Origin: Neurospora crassa OR74A
Lineage: Eukaryota; Ascomycota; Sordariomycetes; Sordariales; Sordariaceae
Length of the DNA: 64,000 nucleotides
Direction of reading: 5' to 3'
NCBI RefSeq assembly: GCF_000182925.2
Contig: NC_026506.1
Span: 2,976,001-3,040,000 of the forward strand
In this document: piece after piece, positions 11,311 through 21,985 of the stretch
Numbering within the stretch: position 1 is the first letter of the stretch
How the letters are laid out: every line of letters starts with the position of its first letter
Notes under the pieces: generated by a model
What the model was told of the DNA's origin: nothing
Databases searched by the model: none
The model's input: only the letters and a program-made list of their open reading frames with translations
Made by a program: the position numbers and the translations under genes

Positions 11311-12797
11311 GCCGCTCTAACTACAATCGGCTTAGTATTCGCTCCGTACAAGGGGGTACTTGTAGGGATAAGGTAATTCTACACTTAATAGCCAATTTAG
11401 TTATAATTAAAATAAGTTTAATTTAAGTACGTTATTGCAAAATAGCCCATAATACTATATTTGTAGTAAATATTCAGTAGCTTCGATTAGGTATACCGGC
11501 TATATATATAGCCTTTCTAGCGAGAAAGGGAATAAATAAGATTAGGATCTATTTAGAAAGTAGGAAGGGGGCGACGGGGAAAATTAGGGGGGTTAATACT
11601 ATAGGACAATTAAGAAGGGATATTCAAAGAGGAAGTAAGAGGGTAGGAAGACGAAAAAAACAACGGAGTATACCCTAAAGATACTTAATTTTAATAACGC
11701 AATACAAACAATTTAATACTCTCTAGGCCTTTTAGCTATTCTACGTAGGTTATTACTTTATTTATTATATTAACGCCGGCTATTAAAAAAATACTTTATT
11801 TGAAAAGGGGGTATAATTAATTAGCTTAAGTAACGACCCGAATATATTCCGGTTAATTGTACGAAAAATTGAATTCTTTAGTGTAATAGCAGTTATAGAA
11901 ATTACAAATAATTTTCGAAGCGCTTTGCTATATACGTTTAAGCTTATTGAAAGCGGATTATTTAATAACCTAAGTATTACTATTATATTTAGTCTCTAGG
12001 AAAATACAAAGGTCATTCTACGTAAGCATATTACAAATAATATTATACCCGGGCTTACTATAAAAACCTAATATATATTTAATTTATATATTCTTAGAAT
12101 CACCCTTAATATAATTAATAACGAATAAGAAGGAAGTACGGAAGTACTTTTAAAAATACCTATTAATAGTATAAAAGTAATTCTATAATTATAAGAAACT
12201 TTCGTTAATAAATTTTATAATATTATATTTAGGACGTTATTTAATATAGGCTGGCGTAACTACGGCTAGTAAGGGAGTAATTGTAATAACGGCCGCTAAC
12301 GAAGGGGTAGTAAGAGAAAATATAGTAAAAATACGAATTTGATTATAGAAGAGGTAATTTTAGTAATAGAACCCGGCGGGAATAGGAGGGTAGTTTCCTA
12401 TTAAGTCTTATTCGGCGAGGCTTACGAAAGCGAGTTATTCCTATTAGGATATATATAAAAGGAAATAGTTGAGGAGGAGTTTAATTATAGCAAATTGAAA
12501 TTCGAATAATTATTACTTACATACGAATTTATTAACTTCCGAGATTTAAGGGTACGAACGGGGAGCCCGAAGCAATATAGGAGGGTAGTCTTTATTACTA
12601 TCTTCTTCAATAAACTCTATAGTAGGTTAGCATTATTACAATAAAGGTAGAGGAGGTTAAATTATTTTAACTATAGTAACTATAGGGGTAGTAGTATATA
12701 AAGGACGAGGAGTGATTTCAGCGGTGCGAGAAATAGACCGGCCGCTATATATATATATCTTAACGGTACCGGTTTAACTCCCGAAGAGTTATTAATT
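11311..12797 (-). other. Gypsy-1 5' internal region, unassigned
   Basis: Gag, protease, RT and RNase H should precede integrase here on minus, but only about 1.5 kb is present and none of these domains is readable. Parts at 11540-11660 and 12280-12740 are purine-rich on plus. Either the element lost most of pol or it is a variant with an unusual gene order. Confidence 0.4.
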
Positions 12798-13137
12798 TAT
12801 TAGGAACGTAAGCGAAAGGTAGGTTGAAGTAACTACAATTATAGTTATACGTAGGGGATAGTAAGTTAGGGGTTAATTCAAAGATATATTAATAATTACC
12901 AACTATAATGAATTACGCTCTATCGAATCTCTTTTATACAAGTATAAATTCTATTTATCTGCTAATGAGCGTTGTGGAGCCCCGTACTAGTTTGGCGCCC
13001 CGACGCGGTGCCGGATTATTCTTCCCGCGAGCCCGACCCGATATAGGTATTGTCATTATTAATCCAACGCTTCGGCCGACGAAGGGGAGCAGTAGCCGCT
13101 GGGGTGCTTCTATGTACGAGCTTTTAGCCTCCTGACA
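12798..13137 (-). repeat. Gypsy-1 5' LTR
   Basis: 340 bp, direct repeat of 155-494. It starts TATTAGGAACG (RIP-altered TGTCAGG) and ends CCTCCTGACA. Its right half is GC-rich and little mutated. Open frames on both strands across it (12908-13135 plus, 12955-13203 minus) are by-products of that composition. Confidence 0.9.
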
Positions 13138-14227
13138 ATTTCCATGTTTTTGATGTCTGGTAACATTCGTAGCTGGGTCACCCACCTGCAAATGCGTCCC
13201 CATAACTCAAATCTCGCGATATCTCTATAGTATTGAAAATGGGTCTATTTCTACAATCTAAATACTAATATCTAACCGTTTAAAAAGTCCGTCAAATAAG
13301 CTAGTTGAAGATATTTCAATAGTTTCCTCCTTTCTCGCCTCCTTCCGCCGCTATACCTCCCGTACTCTCTCTACCTAGTATCAAACTAACTTATTATCCT
13401 TATCATTATTAATTACTTTAATATAGCTATGTACTTCGTCTTTAGTATCTAATTATTCAATACTAGGCTCAATCTCGTATTAGGAATACTCACGCCGCGC
13501 CAAAGCTCGTATAGGGTATGTATTCTTAAATCTACTACGGGGTCCCTTTGGTTCAATCTTAGGGAGGATAGTTTTATTTCTAAAAGGACCGCTCTAATTG
13601 GGGGGGCGACCTTTACGTACTACTATAATAGTTGGGCGAAAGCGTAGATACTTATCTACCGCGTCCTATTATATAAATCAGTATAGAAATAACCGGATTG
13701 ATAATAGGTAGATCTTACCCGACATTAAACGAGATGCTAGGAGGGGTAATAGTTAACCTTATTAACTAAAACTACTTTACTAGTATAGTAAGCTACTTCT
13801 TTTTTGTAGGTATAAGGGAGCTTATATTAAGTACGAAAATTGTATAAGTATAGTTATAAACGACTACTACGAAGGTATCCAACATTGGGGAATATTACTT
13901 TTCATTATTAATATTATCTATTAAGTAAATTAACCCCCTATAAGGTTATCTCTAAGGGGGTAGAATTAAGCTACAAATAATTGGGTCCCATCTACGTAGT
14001 GCGCGCGCAAATTATTAACGAGGCTAATTTCTAGTTAAAGAACTTGTAACGTATAGTAATATATATAGTTACAGCCTTATAAAGATTAATTGACCCTCTA
14101 TAAGCCGATAACCTATACGATTTTAATAACCCATTATTAGATTTATCTAGTAATATAGTACGTTGCCTATAGTTAAAGTAGTATTTCATATAATAACTAG
14201 CCTACTCTAACTAGTATAGTATAAATT
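13138..14227 (-). pseudogene. MULE-1 3' end: transposase C-terminus and subterminal region
   Basis: At 13138-13220 the sequence joins 73-154 across Gypsy-1. The reassembled minus strand resembles the MULE-2 right end: both have a TTTGC(A/T)GG(T/G) block, GACCCAG/AACCCAG, a GACAT(C/T) block, CTAAAAC, TTTACATRTC and then the TIR. Leftover sequence at 13220-14219 should hold the transposase C-terminal half; it has stops in all frames. It is interrupted on the right by MITE-1. Confidence 0.65.
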
Positions 14228-14690
14228 GAGTAATCCTCCGCACACCTACCCTATTTCCTATATATACCCAAAAACCTAAAATAGTGGGCCCACACAGCCG
14301 ATAACACTTGATATTGTAGATCCTGTTTTTATCCGCTAAATTTCGTCTTTTCAATGCACGCAACATTTCCTCTAACTTAGTAATTTTTTTAACCTTCTTC
14401 ACACAGCCATTTACACCCCATCCATACCGCTAGCTATCTATCTTTATGCGTGTAAATGCCGTTATTTTAATAGAGCTGTCAATTTCAATAGTATTGTTTT
14501 ATATTAAATACTATACAAATATCACTAGAATTACGCAATTAAGTGACCCAAAAATTTGACTAAAGTCTCTAACATACAAAAAGATGAAATTAACACCCAA
14601 AACACGGTTATTTACATGTTAGCTGTCTTGGGGGTTCTTTGGGTGTATGTAGGAAATGGGGTGGGTGTGCGGAGGATTACTCTATAAATT
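14220..14690. repeat. 8-bp TSD pair around MITE-1
   Basis: TATAAATT occurs at 14220-14227 and again at 14683-14690, directly abutting the two inverted termini of MITE-1. The match is perfect. Confidence 0.9.
14228..14682. mobile_element. MITE-1, non-autonomous MULE-type element
   Basis: 455 bp with long inverted ends: left GAGTAATCCTCCGCACACC, right its complement ending GGAGGATTACTC. A perfect 8-bp TSD flanks it. The ends resemble those of MULE-2 (GAGTTAACCTCTCCGCAC), and the subterminal block (TTTCGTCTTTTCAATGCACG and neighbours) is shared with MULE-1, -2 and -3. It has no transposase and presumably moved with enzyme from a related MULE. The 63-codon minus frame at 14211-14402 starts inside the TIR and is not a gene. 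It is inserted in the MULE-1 transposase. Confidence 0.92.
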
Positions 14691-15268
14691 CGAGCCGGAT
14701 TTATCTAATAATAGCCTCCTATGTATTCTTATATTAAGAGAGAAGAGAGACTATACCTTCTTAAAGTCCGATTTAGACGAGGAGTAGATTATATATTGCT
14801 ATAGATGAAAAAGGCTAATTCTAATATTAGTAACCCTCCTAAAGACCGGACCTAGCCCAGCCTACATCCTAGTAGTAGTCTTAACCTTACTATATATATA
14901 GTGTAACCGCTTAATATTATCCTTATTAAGCAGACTATATACTTCTGTTTATCAATTAAATAATAATATATCAGAATTAGAATTACTACTATAGGAGTCC
15001 TCCTTACTAGAATAATCCCTATTATTAATATTATCGTTTAAAGATTCGTTGTTTTTAAATATTGTAATCTAGTTATTTTTAGGGTGCTTAACGATATCAT
15101 AATTAATATACTATATACAATACTGGCGCTAAACGTTAGGTAAGAGCTAGTCCATAGTAGAAATAAATTAGGTATTACCGTTAATAATGATTATAGTAGG
15201 GTAAAGGATCTTAAACTTCCTAATAACTATATCAAATACTTTAGCTAATAATATAAATCCCTCCTCCC
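14683..15268 (-). pseudogene. MULE-1 transposase, middle fragment
   Basis: The minus reading begins INKEREGGIYII and continues the MULE-1 catalytic region broken at 50421 by L1. The counterpart in MULE-2 reads LNNEKEEGFTFL. The E-K/R-E-E-G motif is a hallmark of MULE transposases just after the first DDE strand. It ends at MITE-1. Confidence 0.75.
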
Positions 15269-15283
15269 TCTCCTTATTAATAA
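15269..15283. repeat. Left target-site duplication of LINE L1
   Basis: TCTCCTTATTAATAA here pairs with TCTCGTTATTAATAA on the right (47275-47287 plus 50419-50420, split by MULE-2). The 15-bp repeats differ at one base. Confidence 0.82.
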
Positions 15284-15386
15284 TTAATAGTCTTATTCCC
15301 TATACTATAACTATAGCGCCTTATTAGTATAGGGTCTATCTCCAATTCTCTAGAGGGGAGAATCGTGCGGCGTTAAGCACCGTCGG

Positions 15387-16654
15387 ATGAAAACCTCTAG
15401 CTTTATTTCGGCCGTAGTTCTCTACGCCGCTCCTACTTTACTTGTAGCTATAATAGTTCTTACTTATTATTATAGCGAATTGATTTTGTTTTTTCTATTA
15501 CTATATTATTTTAATATTAGAATAATAAGGATAACAGGAATAGGATTAGACCCGGCGCGTTACTTTCTCCGCCGCTACTCTATCTTACCCCCTACTATTC
15601 CTTCCTCCGCCCTTTCCCTACTTCCCTATTCTATCTTCCTATTTACTACTCTATTTCTCTACTTCCTTGCCTTATTTATAAATACCTCCGCCCTATTATT
15701 TACTCCTTTACCCTATAGTTCTATTTCTATTTATAATAGTACAAGGACCCCCTTCCCTCGTTTATATAATCCCCTATATAGCGCCCCTTCTTAATCCTCC
15801 TCCTCCTTCTTCCTTATTATAATTTTTTATAAAAGAGTCTCCTCCGGCTATTATTACTTTAGCCTAATCGATTTAACTTTTAATATAGAGGGTCCCTCCT
15901 TTAATCTATTTCTAGGCCCTACGTCCCCTATAGCTTTACTTTTAAAAATTTACGTTCCTTATTCGTAACCTTTATGACTTCTTTAATAATTATCCCCTTC
16001 AAAATTGATATAGTTTCCTTCTCCTTCCATTTCGGTCTTTATACTAATTTAATTAGTATTATTCGTAAAATTCCTTATTTTTACTATATTCTAAATTTCG
16101 CCTCTATTCTATATTCCGATAATAAACCTAATTCCTTTAATACCTTCCATAAGGTTGTTATTAAAAAGATTTACTTTATTTTATTAACCAATAGGTTTCT
16201 TATTTTTTATCTTTTCTTCCTTTCATTATTATATAACTTTTGTGTTTTTGATTAGCGGTATTTAGAATGCTACTTGTATTTATATTTATAAATCGTATAT
16301 ATTGGATATTTTTATTAGCTTTTACGATATTTGTAATACTATTTAGGTAATAATTATTCTTATAGTATTAGGTAATTAAAATAAGTATAGTTGTAATTTA
16401 GACACTTTTATTCGTATTATTAATAGTTTTATTAGTTATATATATAAACGTTTAGAGTAGGACGGCCTATTTACTAATTACGAACATCTTCTCTATATTA
16501 TAAATTATAATATTATTAAACCTTAGTAGAAGGGTTATTATAAGTTAATTATAAGGGATATTCGTTATAGTTATATCCCCTCCTTTCCCGGCGGTAGTAT
16601 TATAAACCCGGTTCGGATTACGTTCGGTTCTAGTAGTAGTACTATTACTCTTAT
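15387..16654 (+). other. L1 3' segment: conserved antisense open frames, proximal part
   Basis: Opposite to the LINE sense strand, an ATG at 15387 opens 135 codons, and another frame (15974-16255) opens 93. Farther on comes a frame reading LFTNYEHL, KGYYKLIIRDIRY and PGGSIINPVRI, with TAG only where Gln is expected. The same order recurs in L3 (33546-34939), L5 (21391-19999) and L2 (45897-44505). It could be a real antisense gene or an artefact of RIP leaving antisense frames open. I recognise no family. In L1 it is interrupted by MITE-2a and resumes at 17206-17345. Confidence 0.45.
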
Positions 16655-17205
16655 TGAAGCGTGCTTCAACTATGCAGAGAAGGTGGATGACTTTCACAGT
16701 CTGGGGGTTCTTGAACCCACATCCACCGGAGCGGCCTGTTGAAGGACGGTTCGTCTACAGTCAGGTCTTCGTACAATAGTTTCTTGGCCTCTTATTGGTC
16801 AAATGCGTGGTACGGCCCTACAACTAATCAGGGCGTTTTACTAAGTAATGCTCTAATTAACTACTTCGTAGATAGTGTTTCTAATAGTCTGCGCTAGAAT
16901 ATACTAGGTCCTTCTATTTCTAAAATCCTTCACTAAATCTCTCAATATCGTTTATCGATAAGGTTATTATCGTCCTCTCTATATTAATAAAGTAATAAAG
17001 CAATGAAGTACTAAAGCAATAATGTACTAAAGCAATAAAGTAATAAAGTAATGAAGTACTAAAGCAATGAAGAGTGGTTGGGTGAGGACGGCTATAGCCG
17101 TCCGAATAAGGAATGGTACAAGAGATGGAGATTCCTACGCTTCAACGAATATAGCGGGCGTTGCTTGAACTAGGGATCCAGCATCGCATCGGTGTCTGAA
17201 AACTA
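16655..17205 (+). mobile_element. MITE-2a, hairpin-ended non-autonomous element
   Basis: About 550 bp, shared in reverse with 55620-56148. One end is the hairpin TGAAGCGTGCTTCA; the other is GTGTCTGAAAACTATT. It contains the 18-bp perfect palindrome GGACGGCTATAGCCGTCC (17086-17103) and a minisatellite of AATAAAGCAATGAAGTACT-like units (16985-17070). Comparison with L3 shows it interrupts the LINE 3' segment; a TTA/TTAT duplication is likely. It is less RIP-mutated than its surroundings. No coding capacity is seen. Its class is unresolved: a small DNA transposon or a Helentron-like element. Confidence 0.75.
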
Positions 17206-17700
17206 TTTTATATATTATATCCGGCGGTAATAGTTTCACTACTTTTATTTATATAGTCTCTAATTTTGGTAGTAGTAATTCTATCTTTAGTAATCCTATG
17301 ACTATTAATACTTTTAACCACCCCCTTATAAATAATAATTAGGTTTAGTAGCGTTCTAAAGTTATTATAAATTAAATTCGTATAATAGAATTATTTAAAT
17401 AATTTTCTAAATATAATTAAACGTTCGTTAAATAGGATTTCTCAGTTCTTACTATAACTACAATTTAAATAGTTCTTATAATTAATATAATTATTTCTTC
17501 TTTATTCCTATCTTTTTATTCTAATATTATCAATATTTGACTTGCTTCCTAGGAGTACCTTATAATTTCCTTATATTACTCCTTCTTTAATTCGATTATT
17601 AAATAGTATTTTTTTAATTTTCCTAATTTCAATATCTATAATAGGATCCTTTGAATTTTAATTCTATTGTTTAAGAATTTTCAAAATACCTCTTTTATTA
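17206..17700 (-). other. L1 3' segment, distal part
   Basis: This continues the LINE segment broken by MITE-2a. On plus it keeps the end of the 39-bp repeat array (ATATCCGGCGGTAATAG region) and the frame ending PLINNN. The rest (17345-17700) is the region between ORF2 and the 3' segment. Homologous to L3 34830-35280. Confidence 0.6.
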
Positions 17701-18690
17701 ATAGTCAGGTTTTTAAATTTGTTTAGAAGTCGGTATTTATATTAAAGTAATTTAGGGTAATATAAGCAAAGGTTTCTGTTTCAAATTTATAAGTATAGAT
17801 AGGGGTTAGGACATTCGGTACTTTCCTTTAATAGAGGAAGGTTCGGAGGCTAATAATTTCCATCTTAGCTTAAATAAAGAGGGAGTTCTTTACTTTAATT
17901 AATAGGTATAGTTTTTCATCATTATCTCTTAATTTTCAATATCTTCCTTAATTCTTCTTTATATTACTTATATAGTATTGGATAATTTTTTTACCAAATT
18001 AAGCGGTAAGGTTAGTAATAGTGAATTTGTATTATTATTCCAATTTTATTACTATTGCTACTAAATAGTACTTGTAATACAATATTTATTTTTAATTTGT
18101 TATATTTTTTAACTATTCTTCTCGGTCGGCGGTTATCAGTTTTAGGACTTATAATAATAGTAGTAGGGTCCTTAATTCCAGGAGGGGACTAATTACCATT
18201 ATTAGTAACTTTTCTACTGGCGTTTATACTTTAGCCTACTAAATTTTAATTATACTACTTTTTAATTTATCGGCGGGTAACTAACCTTTAGACTATTATA
18301 TTTAAACGTAATTAGAAATTTAGGCTGCTATCCCTTAAGCGAATTAGGCTTAGTTTGTTTGGGCGAGCTTTGTTTTAAAGGTTCGGACCCTTTTATTAAG
18401 GTAGAAGTTAAATAGCGGATAAAATATTTCTATTCTTAAGTTTTATAGCAGTATAGTTTCATATAGTCCAGCGATAATCTTTAAATATTTAATTTAGTAT
18501 TTCGTTAGCCTAATTACCCTTTTTTATGATTTTTTATAGATTTTAGTTAGTTAGTAGAATACTAAGACTTTATATATAATAGTATTACGAATATATTTAG
18601 TATATATTTCTTTTACTTAAATAAAGGAGTAACCCTATGTCTTTATTATTAATTTTATAAATATATTTATTTAAGTTATTATTTTTTATT
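17700..18690 (-). pseudogene. L1 ORF2 C-terminal region
   Basis: Minus reading around 17750-17900 corresponds to the zinc-finger block that closes Tad1-type ORF2 (LRAFLY...VPDVLTP.C.C....ETFAHIVLNCP in the better preserved L5). Here both Cys of the first pair read Tyr (IYTYKF). The RNase H-like stretch preceding it (18000-18690) is too decayed to mark. Confidence 0.7.
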
Positions 18691-19147
18691 TTATTATCTC
18701 TATATAAGCCCTATGATTGAATTAATAGTTTAATTAGACCTTAAGGAATTATATCGATTCTATTAATTAAAGTACAATTTCTCCGAATTAGAAAGTTTCT
18801 ATCCTTAGTACTTTTATCCGTATAAATATATTCGTTCCGTTATAATTATTTGGAATTTTATACCTCTTACCCTTATTTATTTCGAATATACTTCCTATAC
18901 TACTTATAATATTTGATAGTTTACTTTAGTAGTACGAGCTATTACTATAATATTAATATTATTTATAAAGCTAATTGTACTTATATTTGGGATTATTATT
19001 AATTCTTAGTATAATAAGGTAATAAAGAGAATAAATAGAATAAGGGAGAGGGGGGAGCTTTATAGTATACTAGTAGTAATTATATAAGGGCGGGACGTTT
19101 TATTATTGAAGAAGTGGGAACTTCTTTTATTAGTAATAAAATTTATT
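18690..19147 (-). pseudogene. L1 reverse transcriptase, second part
   Basis: Minus reading gives SPLSPILFI-like sequence at about 19025-19055 and a GFINNINII-like catalytic loop near 18960. It is the C-terminal half of the LINE RT, separated from the first part (21512-21985) by insertion of L5. Confidence 0.75.
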
Positions 19148-19165
19148 ATTTATTTAATAATTTAC
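19148..19165. repeat. Left TSD of LINE L5
   Basis: ATTTATTTAATAATTTAC, repeated exactly at 21494-21511. Eighteen bp without mismatch, typical of target-primed reverse transcription. Confidence 0.93.
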
Positions 19166-19174
19166 TCAGGGACC

Positions 19175-19950
19175 CTGCCACCGCCATCGCAAGTCCCAGA
19201 ACCAACAGCCGCCGACCGGGAGGAGTGGCTAGAAGATGCAACGAATCGGGAATGGGTGTCGCGTTACAACCACCACCTAGCGGCGGCGGTAGCGAAATTA
19301 GGGCGACGGTACGAATTTACTATTGCCGACTTCACCCCTAAGTTTAGTGGAGAGGCTATCTAGCGATATATAGTCGGTACGAAAAAGAAGAAGGGAAGAC
19401 GCTGAAAATTAGGAGAAGATGAAGAAGAATTGTACCTACTGACTAAAACGAAGAGCTCCCTCCTTATTTAAACTAGGATGGAAGTTATCGGCCTCCGGGC
19501 CTTCCTCTATAGGAGGAAAATATTAGACGTCCTAACCCCTATCTACACTTACAAATTCAAGAAGGAGACTTTTGCCTATATTGTCCTAAATTGCCTCAAT
19601 ACGGATACTAACTTCTAGAATAACTTGGAAGCTTGGCTATTAATAAAAGAAGAATTTTAAAAATTCTTAAATAATAGAATTAAAATTGAAAGAATTCTAT
19701 TATAAGCATTGAAATTAGGGAAGTTAAGAGAGTACTATTTAGTAATCGAATTAGAGGAGGAATAGTACAAAGAAATTACAAAGTACTCCTAAGAAGAATA
19801 TAGAATATTAATAATATTAGAATAGAAGGATAGGAGCGGAGAAGAGACGATTGTATTAATTACGGGAGTTATTTAAATTATAATTATAGTAAAAACCGAA
19901 AAATATTATTTAATAAGCATTTAATTGCGTTTAAAAAGTTGCTTAAGTAG
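19175..19950 (+). pseudogene. L5 ORF2 C-terminus with zinc-finger block
   Basis: The well-preserved start reads PTAADREEWLEDATNREW and RRYEFTIADFTPKFSGEAI (open at 19106-19363). After a stop it continues with EDEEELYLLTKTKSS, MEVIGLRAFLYRRK, DVLTPIYTYKFKKETFAYIV and LNCLNTDT. This is the C-terminal domain after RNase H in Tad1-like ORF2, where a C-x-C...H...C finger is expected. It is the best sample of the undamaged family sequence in the window. Confidence 0.82.
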
Positions 19951-19998
19951 TTTTATTATACGAATTTAGTTCGTAGTAATTTTACAGCGCTACTAAAC

Positions 19999-21391
19999 CT
20001 AATTATTATTTATAAGGGGGCGGTTAGGAGGGTTAATAATTATAGGGCTATTAGGAATAGAATTATTACTATTAAAACCGGAGATTATACGAGTAGGAGT
20101 AGCGAAATTACTACTACCGGATACAATATACGTAGGAGTAATAGCGCTACTATTAGAATTGGATACAATTCGAACCGGGTTTATAGTACTACCGCCGGGA
20201 AGAGAAGGGATACAATTATAACGAGTATTTCTTACGATTAGTTTATAGTAACCCTTCCGTTGGAAATCGGCGATATTATAATTAACAGCGCGGGGAAGAC
20301 GCTTATAGTTGGTAGGTAGTTCGTTACGCTTCAAACGAATATATATACAATAAGTAAAATTATTAGCGATACGAATAAAGGTATTTAGATTAAATTCAAA
20401 CTTATTCGGATTATTTAATACTATAATAATAATTGCCGTTTAAATAGTATTACAAGTATTATATAGGCCTATAGGAATATTTAATATATATATTTTATAG
20501 GTGTAGGAGTAGGTGGCGTTTTGGGTACTACTGGTTAGGATAGAAGTTAAATAATAATAAAGGAAAGGAAATATAGAAAATAAAAGATTTATTAATTATT
20601 AAAATAAAATAAATCTTTTTAGCGATAACCTTATAGAAGGCGTTAGGGGAGTTAAGTTTATTATTACGTAGGATAGAAGTAAAATTTAGAATATAATAAA
20701 GGTAAGGAATTTTATAAATAATATTAATTAAGTTAGTATAAGAATTAAAAAGAATAAAGAAGGAAATTATACTAGTTCGGGGGAAGACAATTATTAAAAA
20801 AATTATAAAGGGTATAAATAAGGAATATAGGCTCTAGAAGTACAACTATAAGGAATATAGGGCCCGGAGATACGTTAGGGGAAGGACCCTCTACATTGGA
20901 AATTAAATCGATTAGGCTAGGGCGATAATAGCCGGAGGAAGCTATTTTATTAGAAGGTACAATAGGGAGGAAGGAGAAGAAGGATTAGGAAGGGGTACTG
21001 CGTAGGGGATTATATAAATAAGGGAAGGGGGTCTTTGCATTATTATAAATAAATATAAATCCGCAGGGTAATGGAGTAAATAACGGGAAGGAGGTGTTTA
21101 TAAACGGGGCAAAGAAGTGGAGAAGTAGAGTAATAAATAAGGAAATAGGATAGGGAAGCAGGAAGAAGGCGGAGGAAGAAATATAGAGAGTAAAATAGAA
21201 AGGTAGTAGAGGAAGCGGTGCACTTAGTCTAGTCCTATTCTTATTGTCTTTATTATTCTAGTATTGGGATAACATAGCGGTAGGAGAAACGAGATCAATT
21301 CGTTATAGCGGTGGGTGAAAACCGTTATAATTGTAAATAAAGTAAGAGCGGTGTAGAGAACTACGACCGAGATAGAGCTGGGGGTTTTCAT
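19999..21391 (-). other. L5 3' segment: antisense open frames with 39-bp repeats
   Basis: The minus frame 19999-20334 (111 codons) reads LPTNYKRLPRAVNYNIADFQ, then KGYYKLIVRNTRYN, PGGSTINPVRIV and a three-unit repeat of about 13 residues (IVSGSNSSAITPT, IVSGSSNFATPTR, IISGFNSNNSIPN). An ATG at 21389-21391 corresponds to 15387 in L1. The Ser/Asn/Pro-rich, repeat-bearing reading looks more protein-like than the Leu/Ile-rich sense reading. Only comparison with un-RIPped relatives can decide. Confidence 0.5.
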
Positions 21392-21511
21392 TCAGCGGTG
21401 TTTAACACTATACAGTTTTCCCCTCCAGAGAACTGGAGAAGGACCCTATACTAATAAGGCGCTATAGTTATAGTATAGGGAATAAGACTATTAATTTATT
21501 TAATAATTTAC

Positions 21512-21985
21512 GTTAGAAATTGTATTTCCTATAAGGTATATAAGAGTTACTTATAGTTAATTTCATTGAATATTCCTTTTAAATTTAGGAGTATAAAGAA
21601 CGTTATAGCCCTAAATTTCTAAGTTGTATATACTATATTAGTAATTACCCGGATTATAAATTTTATTAAATAATTTGTCCGGGTATTTATTTAACCCTCT
21701 AGTAAGAGGTTAAACTCTTTAATTACTTATATAAGTTTTTTGATCAAAATACTTTAGGGATTTTTCCTACGTTATTAAATAGTAATATTAGCCTTTATAT
21801 ATTTACTATTTTTTATTAAGTAGTATTCTTTTTAAGCTTTTTAAAGATAACCATTTTCGTATTTTTAAATTCTTGTAGGGAATAATTGAGTTGGAGGCTA
21901 GAGGATATTAAGTATATTATAGCTTGTTAGAACGGTTGTTTACATAATTTTAAAGATTTATTTAAATATTAATCGATCCTAGGGG
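21512..21985 (-). pseudogene. L1 reverse transcriptase, first part
   Basis: This resumes L1 after L5. By homology with L2 27050-27700 and L3 36780-37230 it holds the fingers and N-terminal palm of the LINE RT. The minus reading is full of stops. 21700-21985 is near the 'LLN..GKIFE' block. Confidence 0.68.

Larger units (their letters stand above)
155..13137 (-). mobile_element. Gypsy-1, chromovirus-type LTR retrotransposon, split by Copia-A
   Basis: Two direct LTRs of exactly 340 bp (155-494 and 12798-13137) bound the element. They begin TGTCAGG and end CCTGACA; RIP variants read TATTAGG and CCTAATA. The flanking 5-mers GTTTC (150-154) and ATTTC (13138-13142) fit a TSD with one G-to-A change. 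The minus orientation comes from a polypurine tract beside the left LTR and from integrase plus chromodomain read on minus. Without Copia-A it is about 6.4 kb. No reverse transcriptase or RNase H could be recognised, so the pol gene may be deleted or decayed beyond reading. Confidence 0.85.
19166..21493 (+). mobile_element. LINE L5, 5'-truncated Tad1-like copy
   Basis: 2328 bp between perfect 18-bp TSDs. It starts inside the C-terminal part of ORF2 (near the L2 position 43680) and runs to the shared 3' terminus GGGAATAAGACTATTA. The inverse orientation to L1 makes a large inverted repeat with 15284-18200, simply because a LINE landed in a LINE. The first 210 bp keep GC-rich codons and many CpA sites; the rest is RIP-mutated. 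Confidence 0.93.

Noticed and set aside
12908-13203. Overlapping open frames on both strands in the Gypsy-1 LTR
   Set aside because: The same frame recurs in the other LTR (265-459). LTR sequence of higher GC content gives chance open frames.
15284-21493. Large inverted repeat that could suggest a palindromic or regulatory structure
   Set aside because: Fully explained by LINE L5 inserted in reverse orientation in LINE L1, with an 18-bp TSD.
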